Source: Coemansia sp. RSA 487 (lineage: Eukaryota > Kickxellomycota > Kickxellomycetes > Kickxellales > Kickxellaceae). Taken from it: a stretch of 64,000 bases of DNA. A program made the position numbers and the translations under genes. The first letter of the stretch is position 1, and each line of letters opens with the position of its first letter. The notes beneath the pieces are model-generated. The model saw only the letters and a program-made list of their open reading frames with translations. It ran no database searches and was not told the DNA's origin. Below, in pieces: positions 18,655 to 28,500 of this stretch. Location: NCBI GenBank assembly GCA_027577595.1, contig JANBRJ010000035.1, positions 62,001 through 126,000 on the forward strand, written 5' to 3'.

Positions 18655-19353
18655 TTTTATTCTTAGCAGATGAATTGAGGACCTTGATAATGTACAACAC
18701 AGTGGGTGGGGAGAAAACGTATATACTAACTAGTAAGAGTAAAAGAAAAACGAAAACAGGATGAATGTGCTTGGGATATTGGTCGAAAGAAATTCTTAGA
18801 GCACAGATCGTCTTTTATATGTCGAGAAAGGCCACCTGCGAGACATGATTTCAATGATTTATAATACGGATAGAACTGTAGCTTTCTTCGAGGTCAAGGC
18901 GTCTTCTTCCTTTTAGTGTAATAGCATGTGAGCTGTGTGCGCGGAACCCAGATACAAATATGGAGTTTGGTTCGAAATTTCGCTATTGGTAAAAATGCAC
19001 ATACACGTGAAAAAAATGGCTTTGTGGCTAGTCTCCTTCGCAGATCGAAAATATGTGGAGGCGGATAAATGGAAAAGCACAGCTGAATGGCACATGAGAC
19101 CGACCATGTTCCCTGCGAAACCAGCCCATTTGCTCATGTGAAATCCAGCTGCCTTCACGACGGCATATGCTTTGTATAATTTGCTTATTCCGTACGCAAT
19201 CGGGCATTGCGTTTTTAGAAGCAAGTCTTGGAAAGTGCATTGGCAAGATTAATGGATTAATTTATGCTGTATTAGGGCCGTTGATGTCTGAAAAAGGAAT
19301 TGAAACTAGAATTAAAAAAAGCAAAACGAAACAGCTTGGCTTCATACTAATCA
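18655..19353. other. Intergenic, promoter of the second small protein
   Basis: A 699-bp spacer between the small protein's start and the chitin synthase stop, both on the minus strand. It contains the TATA box listed separately; nothing else is recognised. Confidence 0.45.
18812..18819 (-). promoter_or_regulatory. TATA box (TATAAAAG) of the second small protein gene
   Basis: TATAAAAG on the minus strand, about 160 bp before the ATG at 18654, identical to the octamer upstream of the paralogous gene. Confidence 0.5.
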
Positions 19354-22300
19354 TTAGAGCTGCCCGGCAAGTATCAGCTCGATAGCGTCGCCAATAAACT
19401 CTTTACGTGACGTCAAATCCATTCCATACTCTGACGCCAGTTGATTTCTCACCGTCTTCTTGGTCACAGTGTTGAGGTTCTGAGACCCAAGGATGCGCTT
19501 GATGCTTTCAACAAGCTGCTCGTCCGTGGGCATGGCTCCAGACATCATCATTCCAGGGATGCCTCCAACAGGGATTGGCGATGAGCTATACATAGACTCT
19601 CTTTGCTGCATAGGCGACGAAGGCTGCATCATTCCGACTGCGCCAAACTGCTGTGGACCTGTCGACATCCTATTATTCATGCCGTACGGCGATGGTACTT
19701 GCATAGCAGGAGACGGAACGGCTGGATTATGAAAGTAATCATTGGTCCCACCAGCACCAGCAGCCATTTGACCTGGTGTAAACATGTCAAATGCCGCGTT
19801 ATTTCCAGCAGTCGGTGACTGGCTGTAATACGAATTAATACGAGAGCCCACTGTGTTATCCGCAAACTGATGCGGCTGCATCATAGCACCTCCTCCTCCA
19901 CTGCCAGCAACGCCGACAGATAATGTACTCATCGGACGCTGGATGCCGCCAGCATTAGGACTTGGAGAGTTCTGGTACTGCTGCATCTGCTGCGCCTGAG
20001 CAACAGGTGTAGATAGGTTCAGTCTTGGATCTGCACTACCAGAGCCACTTATCACAGTTGTGGGCGTGCCTGCGCGAGGCAACGCAGGCACTGGAGTGCC
20101 AGAATCATACCGGTTTGCACCGCTGCCACCCATTGCACCAGAATGTCTGCTGTACATGGTCATCCGCTCGTCCTCTTTGCTAGAATCGGCATTTGTGTTC
20201 ATGTTGGGTGGCGGCGCATTCAGAACGCCAGCCGATGTGAGATCCGCCTCGTACTCGCTCCACCTTCTCTGAGGGATGGACTCCGGGTCGAATGCCTTGT
20301 CGTCAGCTACAATGAGCTTGCGTTTACCGTCACCAACAACAACACGCGTGTTACCCCACGAGAAATCGTCCATATGCCAGAAAGAGTAAATTGGCAAAAT
20401 ACACGACCATAGTGGGTATGCCAGCAAGTATATAATCATCCATCCGATGTGCTGCCACTCACGACGCAATATAAATATAATCGCCTGGACACCGTAAATA
20501 GCACCGATCAGGATAAGTGAGATAAAGCCGACATCCGCAAGCCCTGTAATCGCAATATATACAAGGTATGCAAAATACCCAAGTGTAGTTGGCATGGTCA
20601 AAGTGCCAAACAGATCCAAGAACACGACAAAGCGCATTGAGAAGCAACAGAATCCACAGAGATCCGGAAGAAACATCAGCTCCGCCAGGTTGTGGATGGT
20701 CGAATTGATCCAACGGCGCCGCTGCGACATCAGCACAGCCCACTTTTCGGGCGCAATCGTCTTGCACTTTGCATCCTGGATGAACTTGAGCTTGAATTGC
20801 GGGAAATGCTTCATCATGAGCGTCGTTAGATAGCGGTCCTCTCCCAGCGACAGCAGGTTCTTCTTGTGCAGCGTGTCCACATGCAGCTCCGAATACGCCT
20901 CAAGGACAGGCTTTGCTATCAGCAACGGCTTTCCGTCTCTGCTGCGTAGGCGGTACATGCAGAAACAGCCTGGAAGGCAGGTGACGGATCCAAACAGCGA
21001 CTCGAACGCCTTTGCCATGTGGTGCGAGATAAAATACTCGTAGACTTGCATCATTGTCGTCCAGCTCTTGTTTTCGTTCCCAAGCATCGTCTCGCCGCAA
21101 ATGCCCGCAATCCTCTGGTCTGAGGAGCATGCGGCAATCAATCGCGACAGTGAGTCGGGCATAACCTCGGTATCAGCATCCACTTGCAGAATGTACTCAA
21201 AGTCATGTGGGTGGATTCCAATGATATGGCGCATCTGGTGGAATATCTCCAGCTCCAGCGGAGTCATGGGCAGATCGAAATGGACTTTGTTGAGGAACGA
21301 CATCAGCAGGATCTGCGAGTCGCGCTTTCCGCGGTTTCCTGAGCGATTGGATTCTTCTGGAGTTCCAACTTTAACAGCAACCATAAACGGCACGACATGC
21401 CCTTCAAAGTCGTACAAGCCAGAGTACACTTTGGCGATGTTGTGGCGGCGAGATCCTTCGGCAATCGCCAGATAATCACGACCTGGCGGATCGTATTCTG
21501 GGTCAACGCCCAGAGTGTCCAAAACAATACGCGGCGTAGGCTTGTCGTTTCCCGAACCAATGATGTTACCGTCACACACAATGAACATGAGCTTGTGGCT
21601 ATCCTCGTACTCCAGCGCAGCAAGGGAGTTTATTGTCTTTTGCAAGCTCTCGTCGTCTTCGGTGTAACAAGGCACTTGACAGATAACGAATTTGCTAGGC
21701 GAGACAGGACGTCTCTTGTTCCCAAACTGCAGCGCAGTCAGGAACTTTACCAAGACAACAAGCATCAGCAAGCAAGCGAACGCCAGAAGCATGTAGTTAG
21801 TGAAGAGGCAGCGGACGCTCTGACGGTCGTCGACATCGCCCACATAGAACAGATTCTTCATGCAGTTGTAGTTTGCTGCGCGTGTCTGTGGATCCCAGTT
21901 AATGGCGTCCCAGTCCTTGGTGACGTCGGCTGTGCCAAAGCCTCCTTGGTCCATTATCTCCTCGAGCCTGCTGTCAAGGATGTTGTATTTTTTGTTGGTG
22001 TTGAGGTTGTTCTTTGCAGCCGCAAAGTATGGCTCGAGGTTGAAGACTTCCTTGTTGATGACGCGCCAGTACTGGGACTGCTCCTTATACATGTCCTCGA
22101 TCCACTGGTACTTCCAAACTACACCGCCCTTTTTGAACTTTTTGAGCACAGGCAGCGCATACTTTGCATAAAAGTTGATGTCCTGGAGCTCCTTCGAGGT
22201 CGGGTCGCGGTTGATCGTGTGTTTGAACATGACTTGGTCGTTCGGATCCTCGTCGACGGTTCCTTGGACCGGGTAGAAGTACAGGTAGTTGGGGTCATCT

Positions 22301-23085
22301 TTCTCGGTGACAAACTGCGGACACGCAACACGCACGGGGATCGGGAACGACGCATTGACATCGTTCCCAGCATAGTACCCGATGAAGTCGTCTGTTGTGG
22401 CGGTGTACGCCGAGTCGCCGTGCTTTTGCTTCATAAAGTCAGTGATGTCGTAGACGGTGCCTCGCAGGGCAACGAATGCGCTCTTCCGCGTGTTGTGGCC
22501 GGCAACATCGTCCAGGGTCCACACATACTCCTTGGGACACAGGATCAGCCCAAGCCCGATGATGATGAACAGCAAGATGAACCACAGCACCACAATGATC
22601 ACACAGATTGCCAGCTTCTCGCGCCACGCCATGCGCACGTCGGGGCGCTTCATGCGCCCGCACACGCTCAGCAGAGGCGTCGGGACGCAGCACGTCAGCG
22701 CCCACGTAAGAGCCACCCAGCAGCGGCGTGACCTTGTGGTCTCCAGATCCTCAACATGCTCGTGCGAGCCCTTGTTTACGTTTCCTTCGCCGCCAGTGCC
22801 GCCGGTGACCACCTTGCTTGTTTCCACGTGCGCCAGGTCGTCCAGCCTTTCTTTCTCATTCTCGGTGGCCATCGCGTTGTTTGGGCGTGCAGCGCCGCCG
22901 AAATTCTCACCGCTGTTGCTATCGTGCATGGTTCTTGGAGTCGTGCCATAGTACCTGTCCTCGAACGGGTTGTCGAATCCGTCTCCGTGCGGAGATGTCT
23001 GGCTACGACCGCCAAAGTCCTCCACGGCAGAGCCAGCATCGTTTGCGACCCCGCCGTAGTACGAGGCCATGCGTCTTCTGTCCAT
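19354..23085 (-). CDS. Chitin synthase, division 2 (copy A), cyt b5-like and DEK_C, no myosin head
   Basis: A 1243-residue protein from ATG 23085. In order: a variable N-terminus; conserved HEHVEDLETTRSRRCW; a transmembrane segment about 160-182; a cytochrome b5-like domain (AFVALRGTVYDITDFM, about 203-218); a membrane segment; the GT2 catalytic domain with VDADTEV, EDR (749-751) and QRRRW (788-792); several C-terminal membrane helices; a low-complexity Pro/Ser/Met/Gln tail; and a DEK_C-type domain (about 1190-1243). It makes cell-wall chitin from UDP-GlcNAc at the plasma membrane. The DEK_C end is typical of class V/VII enzymes, but their N-terminal myosin motor is absent, so it is a class IV/V-like hybrid layout. 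It forms a tandem pair with the copy at 25.6-29.2 kb, with PCNA between. The core shares about 0.9 kb of almost identical DNA with that copy. Confidence 0.95.
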   Translation of the reverse strand: MDRRRMASYYGGVANDAGSAVEDFGGRSQTSPHGDGFDNPFEDRYYGTTPRTMHDSNSGENFGGAARPNNAMATENEKERLDDLAHVETSKVVTGGTGGEGNVNKGSHEHVEDLETTRSRRCWVALTWALTCCVPTPLLSVCGRMKRPDVRMAWREKLAICVIIVVLWFILLFIIIGLGLILCPKEYVWTLDDVAGHNTRKSAFVALRGTVYDITDFMKQKHGDSAYTATTDDFIGYYAGNDVNASFPIPVRVACPQFVTEKDDPNYLYFYPVQGTVDEDPNDQVMFKHTINRDPTSKELQDINFYAKYALPVLKKFKKGGVVWKYQWIEDMYKEQSQYWRVINKEVFNLEPYFAAAKNNLNTNKKYNILDSRLEEIMDQGGFGTADVTKDWDAINWDPQTRAANYNCMKNLFYVGDVDDRQSVRCLFTNYMLLAFACLLMLVVLVKFLTALQFGNKRRPVSPSKFVICQVPCYTEDDESLQKTINSLAALEYEDSHKLMFIVCDGNIIGSGNDKPTPRIVLDTLGVDPEYDPPGRDYLAIAEGSRRHNIAKVYSGLYDFEGHVVPFMVAVKVGTPEESNRSGNRGKRDSQILLMSFLNKVHFDLPMTPLELEIFHQMRHIIGIHPHDFEYILQVDADTEVMPDSLSRLIAACSSDQRIAGICGETMLGNENKSWTTMMQVYEYFISHHMAKAFESLFGSVTCLPGCFCMYRLRSRDGKPLLIAKPVLEAYSELHVDTLHKKNLLSLGEDRYLTTLMMKHFPQFKLKFIQDAKCKTIAPEKWAVLMSQRRRWINSTIHNLAELMFLPDLCGFCCFSMRFVVFLDLFGTLTMPTTLGYFAYLVYIAITGLADVGFISLILIGAIYGVQAIIFILRREWQHIGWMIIYLLAYPLWSCILPIYSFWHMDDFSWGNTRVVVGDGKRKLIVADDKAFDPESIPQRRWSEYEADLTSAGVLNAPPPNMNTNADSSKEDERMTMYSRHSGAMGGSGANRYDSGTPVPALPRAGTPTTVISGSGSADPRLNLSTPVAQAQQMQQYQNSPSPNAGGIQRPMSTLSVGVAGSGGGGAMMQPHQFADNTVGSRINSYYSQSPTAGNNAAFDMFTPGQMAAGAGGTNDYFHNPAVPSPAMQVPSPYGMNNRMSTGPQQFGAVGMMQPSSPMQQRESMYSSSPIPVGGIPGMMMSGAMPTDEQLVESIKRILGSQNLNTVTKKTVRNQLASEYGMDLTSRKEFIGDAIELILAGQL
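20620..21507 (-). repeat. Near-identical catalytic-core tract shared with chitin synthase copy B
   Basis: Bases 20620-21507 appear identical to 26757-27644 (constant offset 6137), judged by reading several lines of both and from identical translations in more than one frame. One mismatch lies at 20619/26756, beyond which identity continues about 30 bp. Outside the tract silent sites differ freely, for instance immediately after 21507. Encoded: about 296 residues covering VDADTEV to QRRRW. Confidence 0.85.
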
Positions 23086-24573
23086 AGTAGAATAATATAT
23101 CAACTATATACTTTGAGGAAAATGGTTGGCGACCAAAATGCAAAATAAAACGATATAAATGTTAGTAACCAAGCGCTAACGTAAACAGCAGCAGCATCTT
23201 TCTTCGCTCCTGCGTGTGATTGTGGCCGATGTTTGTTACCTCTAGAACCAAATAGGAGGGAGGTAAGTAGGTATTACTGCGTAGTAGTACAGAGCGTGGA
23301 CCCCAGTTGTTTTCTTTTCTTTTTTTGGAACAATTTTTTTACATGGAAAAGGGCATCAGGCACAAGAATTTGGAAATGGACATTGTTTACGTGGCGCCAG
23401 ACAATTCAGGTTACAATGGTTGAAATGGATAATGGACTACTATACTTGGCTCCATGGCCTTTCCCCCCAAATAGTCCGCAAAAAAAAAAAGCAAGAGCTT
23501 CAAGCACAACCAGCATTCATGTTTATGATGGATGCAAAACAAACAACACTAGCAAATATGAGCCGTTCGCTTCTACTGGTCATGTCATATCATGCTATTT
23601 CTAGCGCTGCATCTTATGAGCAGAAGAAAAGCCGTCCATTATTTTAGAACGCACCAGAATTGATTACAATAGTGGTAAACGTAAACATTTTGCTTCCACA
23701 GCGCAGATCCCATTATGTACCTTTGTGTTGCGACTCCAGAGCTGGGGAAACTACGTAAGCCTAATCAAGACAACCTTCCTGCTCGTTTATCGAATGTGCT
23801 GAAGAAGTTGCTAGAAATAGAAAAGAAAGCCTTAAATGTACAAACTTGGAATTTTTTTATGGACTTGGAGCTGAAACAGTGGAAGGCAGGGCAAGCATTT
23901 TAGCAATTTTTGCATACACCCTTGCTGCCACATTTGTTTACAAAGAAGCCCATGTTCTCACACGGGGCCTTATCAATGTGTGCAATGTATGTATGCGTGT
24001 GATAGAATGGATCCTGCCATGTGTGGCTTTATTTTTCACTGCTGTGGGAATGGCTTTTGTGCGATTCTTCTCCAATGAATTGAAACTTTTGGCCCAAAAA
24101 TAAATACAAGACAGGTTTGAATCGTTGCAAAACGGCATATGCTAAACGTGCTGAGCCAAGCCACATATACTTACACTTTGATTAATCCCACCAAACTCGC
24201 GGCTCAGCACAGCACAGCCCAGCACATCTCAGCTCAAATAACACAAACACAAACACGTGCTGTGGTTGAATCGATTTGATCTGATCTGCAGATCGTTGCA
24301 ATCAACGCAACGCGATTGTTGACGCGTCCGTTTCTCTGAGTTTGAGCCGCGAGCCGTGCACGCGTTCAATACTTTTTATTTTTGTTTTTTTTCTCCCTGG
24401 TTCATTTTCTTGCTGTCATAAAAAGGATGCAACAGAGAAGCAGGCTTCCACAACTTTTCTTCTTTTCACAATAAAAAAAACATCTTTTTTGTTTTACTTT
24501 TTTACTCCTTGTATATTCCCATCAAAAAATACAAAAAGCACCACCTAGTCCGACACAATTACACAGGTCAGCT
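23086..24573. other. Divergent region between chitin synthase A and PCNA
   Basis: A 1.49-kb spacer holding both promoters. Near PCNA it has two MCB boxes. An 85-codon plus-strand stretch (23846-24103) is hydrophobic but starts at TTG and has no recognisable relation, so I do not call it. Confidence 0.5.
24322..24365 (+). promoter_or_regulatory. Two MCB (ACGCGT) boxes upstream of PCNA
   Basis: Perfect ACGCGT hexamers at 24322-24327 and 24360-24365, 38 bp apart and 209-252 bp before the PCNA ATG. ACGCGT is the MBF/DSC1 site that drives G1/S transcription of DNA-replication genes, PCNA included, in yeasts. The pairing and location fit periodic S-phase expression. Confidence 0.65.
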
Positions 24574-25362
24574 ATGATTGAGGCTAAACTTCCCCAAGCA
24601 TCACTTCTCAAGAAGATCATCGAGGCCATCAAGGAGCTCGTGGACGAGGCCAACTTTGACTTTACCGAGTCGGGCATCAGACTACAGGCGATGGACAAAT
24701 CGCACGTAGCTCTTTCGTTCCTGCACTTGCGCGACGACGGATTCGTGGAGTACCGTTGCGACCGGTCGCAGACGCTTGGAATAAACCTGAGCTCGTTTGG
24801 CAAGATCCTCAAGTGCGCAGCCAACGATGACCAAGTGCACATCAAGGCCACCACTGACGACGCCGAGACGCTGATGGTTTCGTTCGAGAGCTCCGGCAAG
24901 GACCGTATCAGCGAGTTCAACCTGAAGCTGATGGACATTGACATCGACACGGTGGATGTGCCCGACATGGATTACCAGGCAACAGTAACCATGAGTTCGC
25001 AGGAGTTTGCGCGTATTGTGCGCGACCTCTCGAGCATCGGCGACGCTGTTACCATTGACGCGACAAAGCAGGGCGTCAAGTTCTCTGCGTCTGGCGACGA
25101 TGGCAATGGCAGCATTTTGCTCAAGCACCAGAAACTCATTGATGACGAGGGCTCGTCCTCCACGACGGTCGAAATCACAGAGCCCGTTAGCCATTCGCTG
25201 GCTCTCAAGTATCTGTCGAACTTCGCGAAGGCTGCTCCGTTGGCAGAATCCGTTACCATTAATCTGATTGAGGAGGCGCCGGTGATGTTCGAGTTCAAGA
25301 TCTCCGATATCGGCCACATCCGCTTCTACCTGGCTCCCCAGATCGAAGAGGACAACGAGTGA
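24574..25362 (+). CDS. PCN1: Proliferating cell nuclear antigen (sliding clamp)
   Basis: A 262-residue protein, the family's usual length (258-264). It begins MIEAKLPQASLLKKIIEAIK and carries the PCNA hallmarks GIRLQAMDKSHVALSFLHL (about 34-52), YRCDRSQTLGINLSS, the interdomain region near VPDMDY, and the C-terminal IRFYLAPQIEEDNE, which keeps the LAPKI-type hydrophobic/PIP-binding contact. It forms the trimeric ring that tethers DNA polymerases delta and epsilon and recruits PIP-box proteins in the nucleus. No intron is seen. It sits alone on the plus strand between two minus-strand chitin synthase genes and ends 206 bp before the stop of copy B. Upstream MCB boxes suggest G1/S control. Confidence 0.97.
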   Translation: MIEAKLPQASLLKKIIEAIKELVDEANFDFTESGIRLQAMDKSHVALSFLHLRDDGFVEYRCDRSQTLGINLSSFGKILKCAANDDQVHIKATTDDAETLMVSFESSGKDRISEFNLKLMDIDIDTVDVPDMDYQATVTMSSQEFARIVRDLSSIGDAVTIDATKQGVKFSASGDDGNGSILLKHQKLIDDEGSSSTTVEITEPVSHSLALKYLSNFAKAAPLAESVTINLIEEAPVMFEFKISDIGHIRFYLAPQIEEDNE

Positions 25363-25568
25363 TGATCTTCTTTAGCTCGACGGCAGGAAATTTGTAGTGG
25401 TGCTTTTCCACCATAGTAGCAAGCTGAAATGGAAAGCGACCTTTCCATTTTCTTTTTCATTCTCCTAAAGCATTCAGCTGACAGAATGGCCACGTTTTGG
25501 AATAACAATAAAGTAGTATTTTTGATAACAGTAGAATGGGAGCGAGAAAGGTAGCTTTGTTTTTCAAG

Positions 25569-28500
25569 TTATAGATTTCCTGAAAGAATGCGGTCGACGG
25601 TATCGCTGATAAAGTCCTTGCGTGCCGTTAAATCGGCATTGAATTCCTGACACAGCTGCTGGCGAACCTTCTTCTTTGTCAGCGAGTTCAGGTCTGCGGC
25701 ACCGAGGATTTGGCGGATGGCTTCGACCAGCCGTGTATCAGACGGAGACGAGCCCAAGTCATGCAGATTCCCGATTGCTGGATACGGTGCCGTTGGAGCA
25801 AACGACATGGGTCGCTGCTGCTGCTGCTGCTGCTGCTGGTGCATCATATCGGGCATCGAGGCCACGCCAGAAATGTCTAACCCGCCTACAGCCGCGTGCT
25901 CATAGGACAGGGACTGGGTAGCAGCCACTGTCGATGCAGGCTGCTGTCCAGTGGTCATGACAGCCGGGGATGGCGAGCGCACCGTGGCGTAATCGGTTGC
26001 ATTGTTGCCAATGTTTCCGTAGATAGAGACCACATGCGACCGGATCGTATCCATCGGCTGTTGCATGGTCATTGCAGCAGCGGCCATCGAGTACCGCTGC
26101 TGATCACCAACGCCGTTAGCTCCCGGAATAGTAGCCAGTGCTGCTGGTGTCCCTGGCCGAGTAGAGCCCATTGCCGCATAATGCGGGTTAATGGGACCGC
26201 CAGCACCAAACCCAGCAACCGATGTAGGGTACCCGTACATACTTCCCACACGCATCTGATTGGGCACCATGATCTGCGACTGTCTGCTGTACATGGTCAT
26301 CCGCTCGTCCTCTCTGCTGGAGCTGGCTATCGGGTTCATGTTTGGCGGCGGTGCATTCAGAACACCAGCCGCTGCGAGATCCGCCTCGTACTCGCCCCAC
26401 CTTCTCTGAGGGATAGACTTTGGGTCAAACGCCTTGTCGTCAGACACAATGAGCTTGCGTTTGCCGTCACCAACAACAACACGCGTGTTACCCCACGAGA
26501 AATCGTCCATATGCCAGAAAGAGTACACTGGAAGAACAAACGACCATAGTGGGTATGCCAGCAAGTATATAATCATCCATCCGATGTGCTGCCATTCGCG
26601 ACGCAGTATAAATATAATTGCCTGGACGCCGTAGATGGCGGCAATTAGAATGAGCGAGATGATACCGACGTCTGCAAGCCCAGTGACTGCAATGTAGATA
26701 AGATATGCGAAATAGAACAACGTCGTTGGCATGGTCAAAGTGCCAAACAGATCCAGGAACACGACAAAGCGCATTGAGAAGCAACAGAATCCACAGAGAT
26801 CCGGAAGAAACATCAGCTCCGCCAGGTTGTGGATGGTCGAATTGATCCAACGGCGCCGCTGCGACATCAGCACAGCCCACTTTTCGGGCGCAATCGTCTT
26901 GCACTTTGCATCCTGGATGAACTTGAGCTTGAATTGCGGGAAATGCTTCATCATGAGCGTCGTTAGATAGCGGTCCTCTCCCAGCGACAGCAGGTTCTTC
27001 TTGTGCAGCGTGTCCACATGCAGCTCCGAATACGCCTCAAGGACAGGCTTTGCTATCAGCAACGGCTTTCCGTCTCTGCTGCGTAGGCGGTACATGCAGA
27101 AACAGCCTGGAAGGCAGGTGACGGATCCAAACAGCGACTCGAACGCCTTTGCCATGTGGTGCGAGATAAAATACTCGTAGACTTGCATCATTGTCGTCCA
27201 GCTCTTGTTTTCGTTCCCAAGCATCGTCTCGCCGCAAATGCCCGCAATCCTCTGGTCTGAGGAGCATGCGGCAATCAATCGCGACAGTGAGTCGGGCATA
27301 ACCTCGGTATCAGCATCCACTTGCAGAATGTACTCAAAGTCATGTGGGTGGATTCCAATGATATGGCGCATCTGGTGGAATATCTCCAGCTCCAGCGGAG
27401 TCATGGGCAGATCGAAATGGACTTTGTTGAGGAACGACATCAGCAGGATCTGCGAGTCGCGCTTTCCGCGGTTTCCTGAGCGATTGGATTCTTCTGGAGT
27501 TCCAACTTTAACAGCAACCATAAACGGCACGACATGCCCTTCAAAGTCGTACAAGCCAGAGTACACTTTGGCGATGTTGTGGCGGCGAGATCCTTCGGCA
27601 ATCGCCAGATAATCACGACCTGGCGGATCGTATTCTGGGTCAACACCTAGAATATCCAAAACAATGCGCGGCGTCGACCGATCGTTTCCCGAACCAACAA
27701 TGTTTCCATCGCACACAATGAACATAAGCTTGTGCTTGTCATCGTATGAAAGGCCGGCCAGAGAATCGATTGTCTTCAACAAGCTAGCCTCGTCTTCGGT
27801 GTAACAAGGCACTTGACAGATAACGAATTTACTAGAAGTAGTCGGTCTATTCTTTGTGCCAAACTGCAGCGCAGTCAGGAACTTTACCAAGACGATAGCC
27901 ATCAGAACGCAAGCAAACGCCAGAAGCATATAATTGGTGAACAGACAGCGGACGCTGTGGCGGTCGTCGACCTTGCCTACGTAGAACAGATTCTTCATGC
28001 AGTTGTAGTTTGCTGTGCGTTCCTTTGCGCTCCATGGTATCTCGCCCCACCTGTCGGTTACATCGGTGCCGCCGGCGCCCTTATCGTCAAATATGTTTTC
28101 GATGTGGTTACTCAGGAACCGCCACTTGTTATCGGTGTTGCCCGGATAATCGATGGTTGCAAAGTAGTCCTCGAGGTTGAAGACCTCCTTGTTGATGACG
28201 CGCCAGTACTTGCCCTGGTCCCTGTGCATGCTGCTGACCCAGTCATAATCCCACACGATATCGCCCTTTTTGAAGTGGTCCATCGTTGGCAGCACATACC
28301 TTTCGTAAAACGACTGGCTGCTGAGTTCCTTTGAGCTCGGCAGGGTGCCAATCTTGTGCGTAAACGGGAACACTTGGAGTGCCATGGGGTCTGCAGGCGT
28401 AAGGTACATCGAGTACTTTGGGTCTGTTTTGGGCGAAACCAGCGCCGGGCAAGCCGTGCGGATAGAGAGCGGGAAAGAGGCATTCACGTCTTGGCCAATA

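Noticed and set aside
21397-22731. 444-codon plus-strand frame inside chitin synthase A
   Set aside because: Antisense of a strongly conserved coding region; no family resemblance of its own.
23846-24103. 85-codon hydrophobic frame upstream of PCNA
   Set aside because: Starts with TTG, no homologue recognised, and it lies in the shared promoter spacer.
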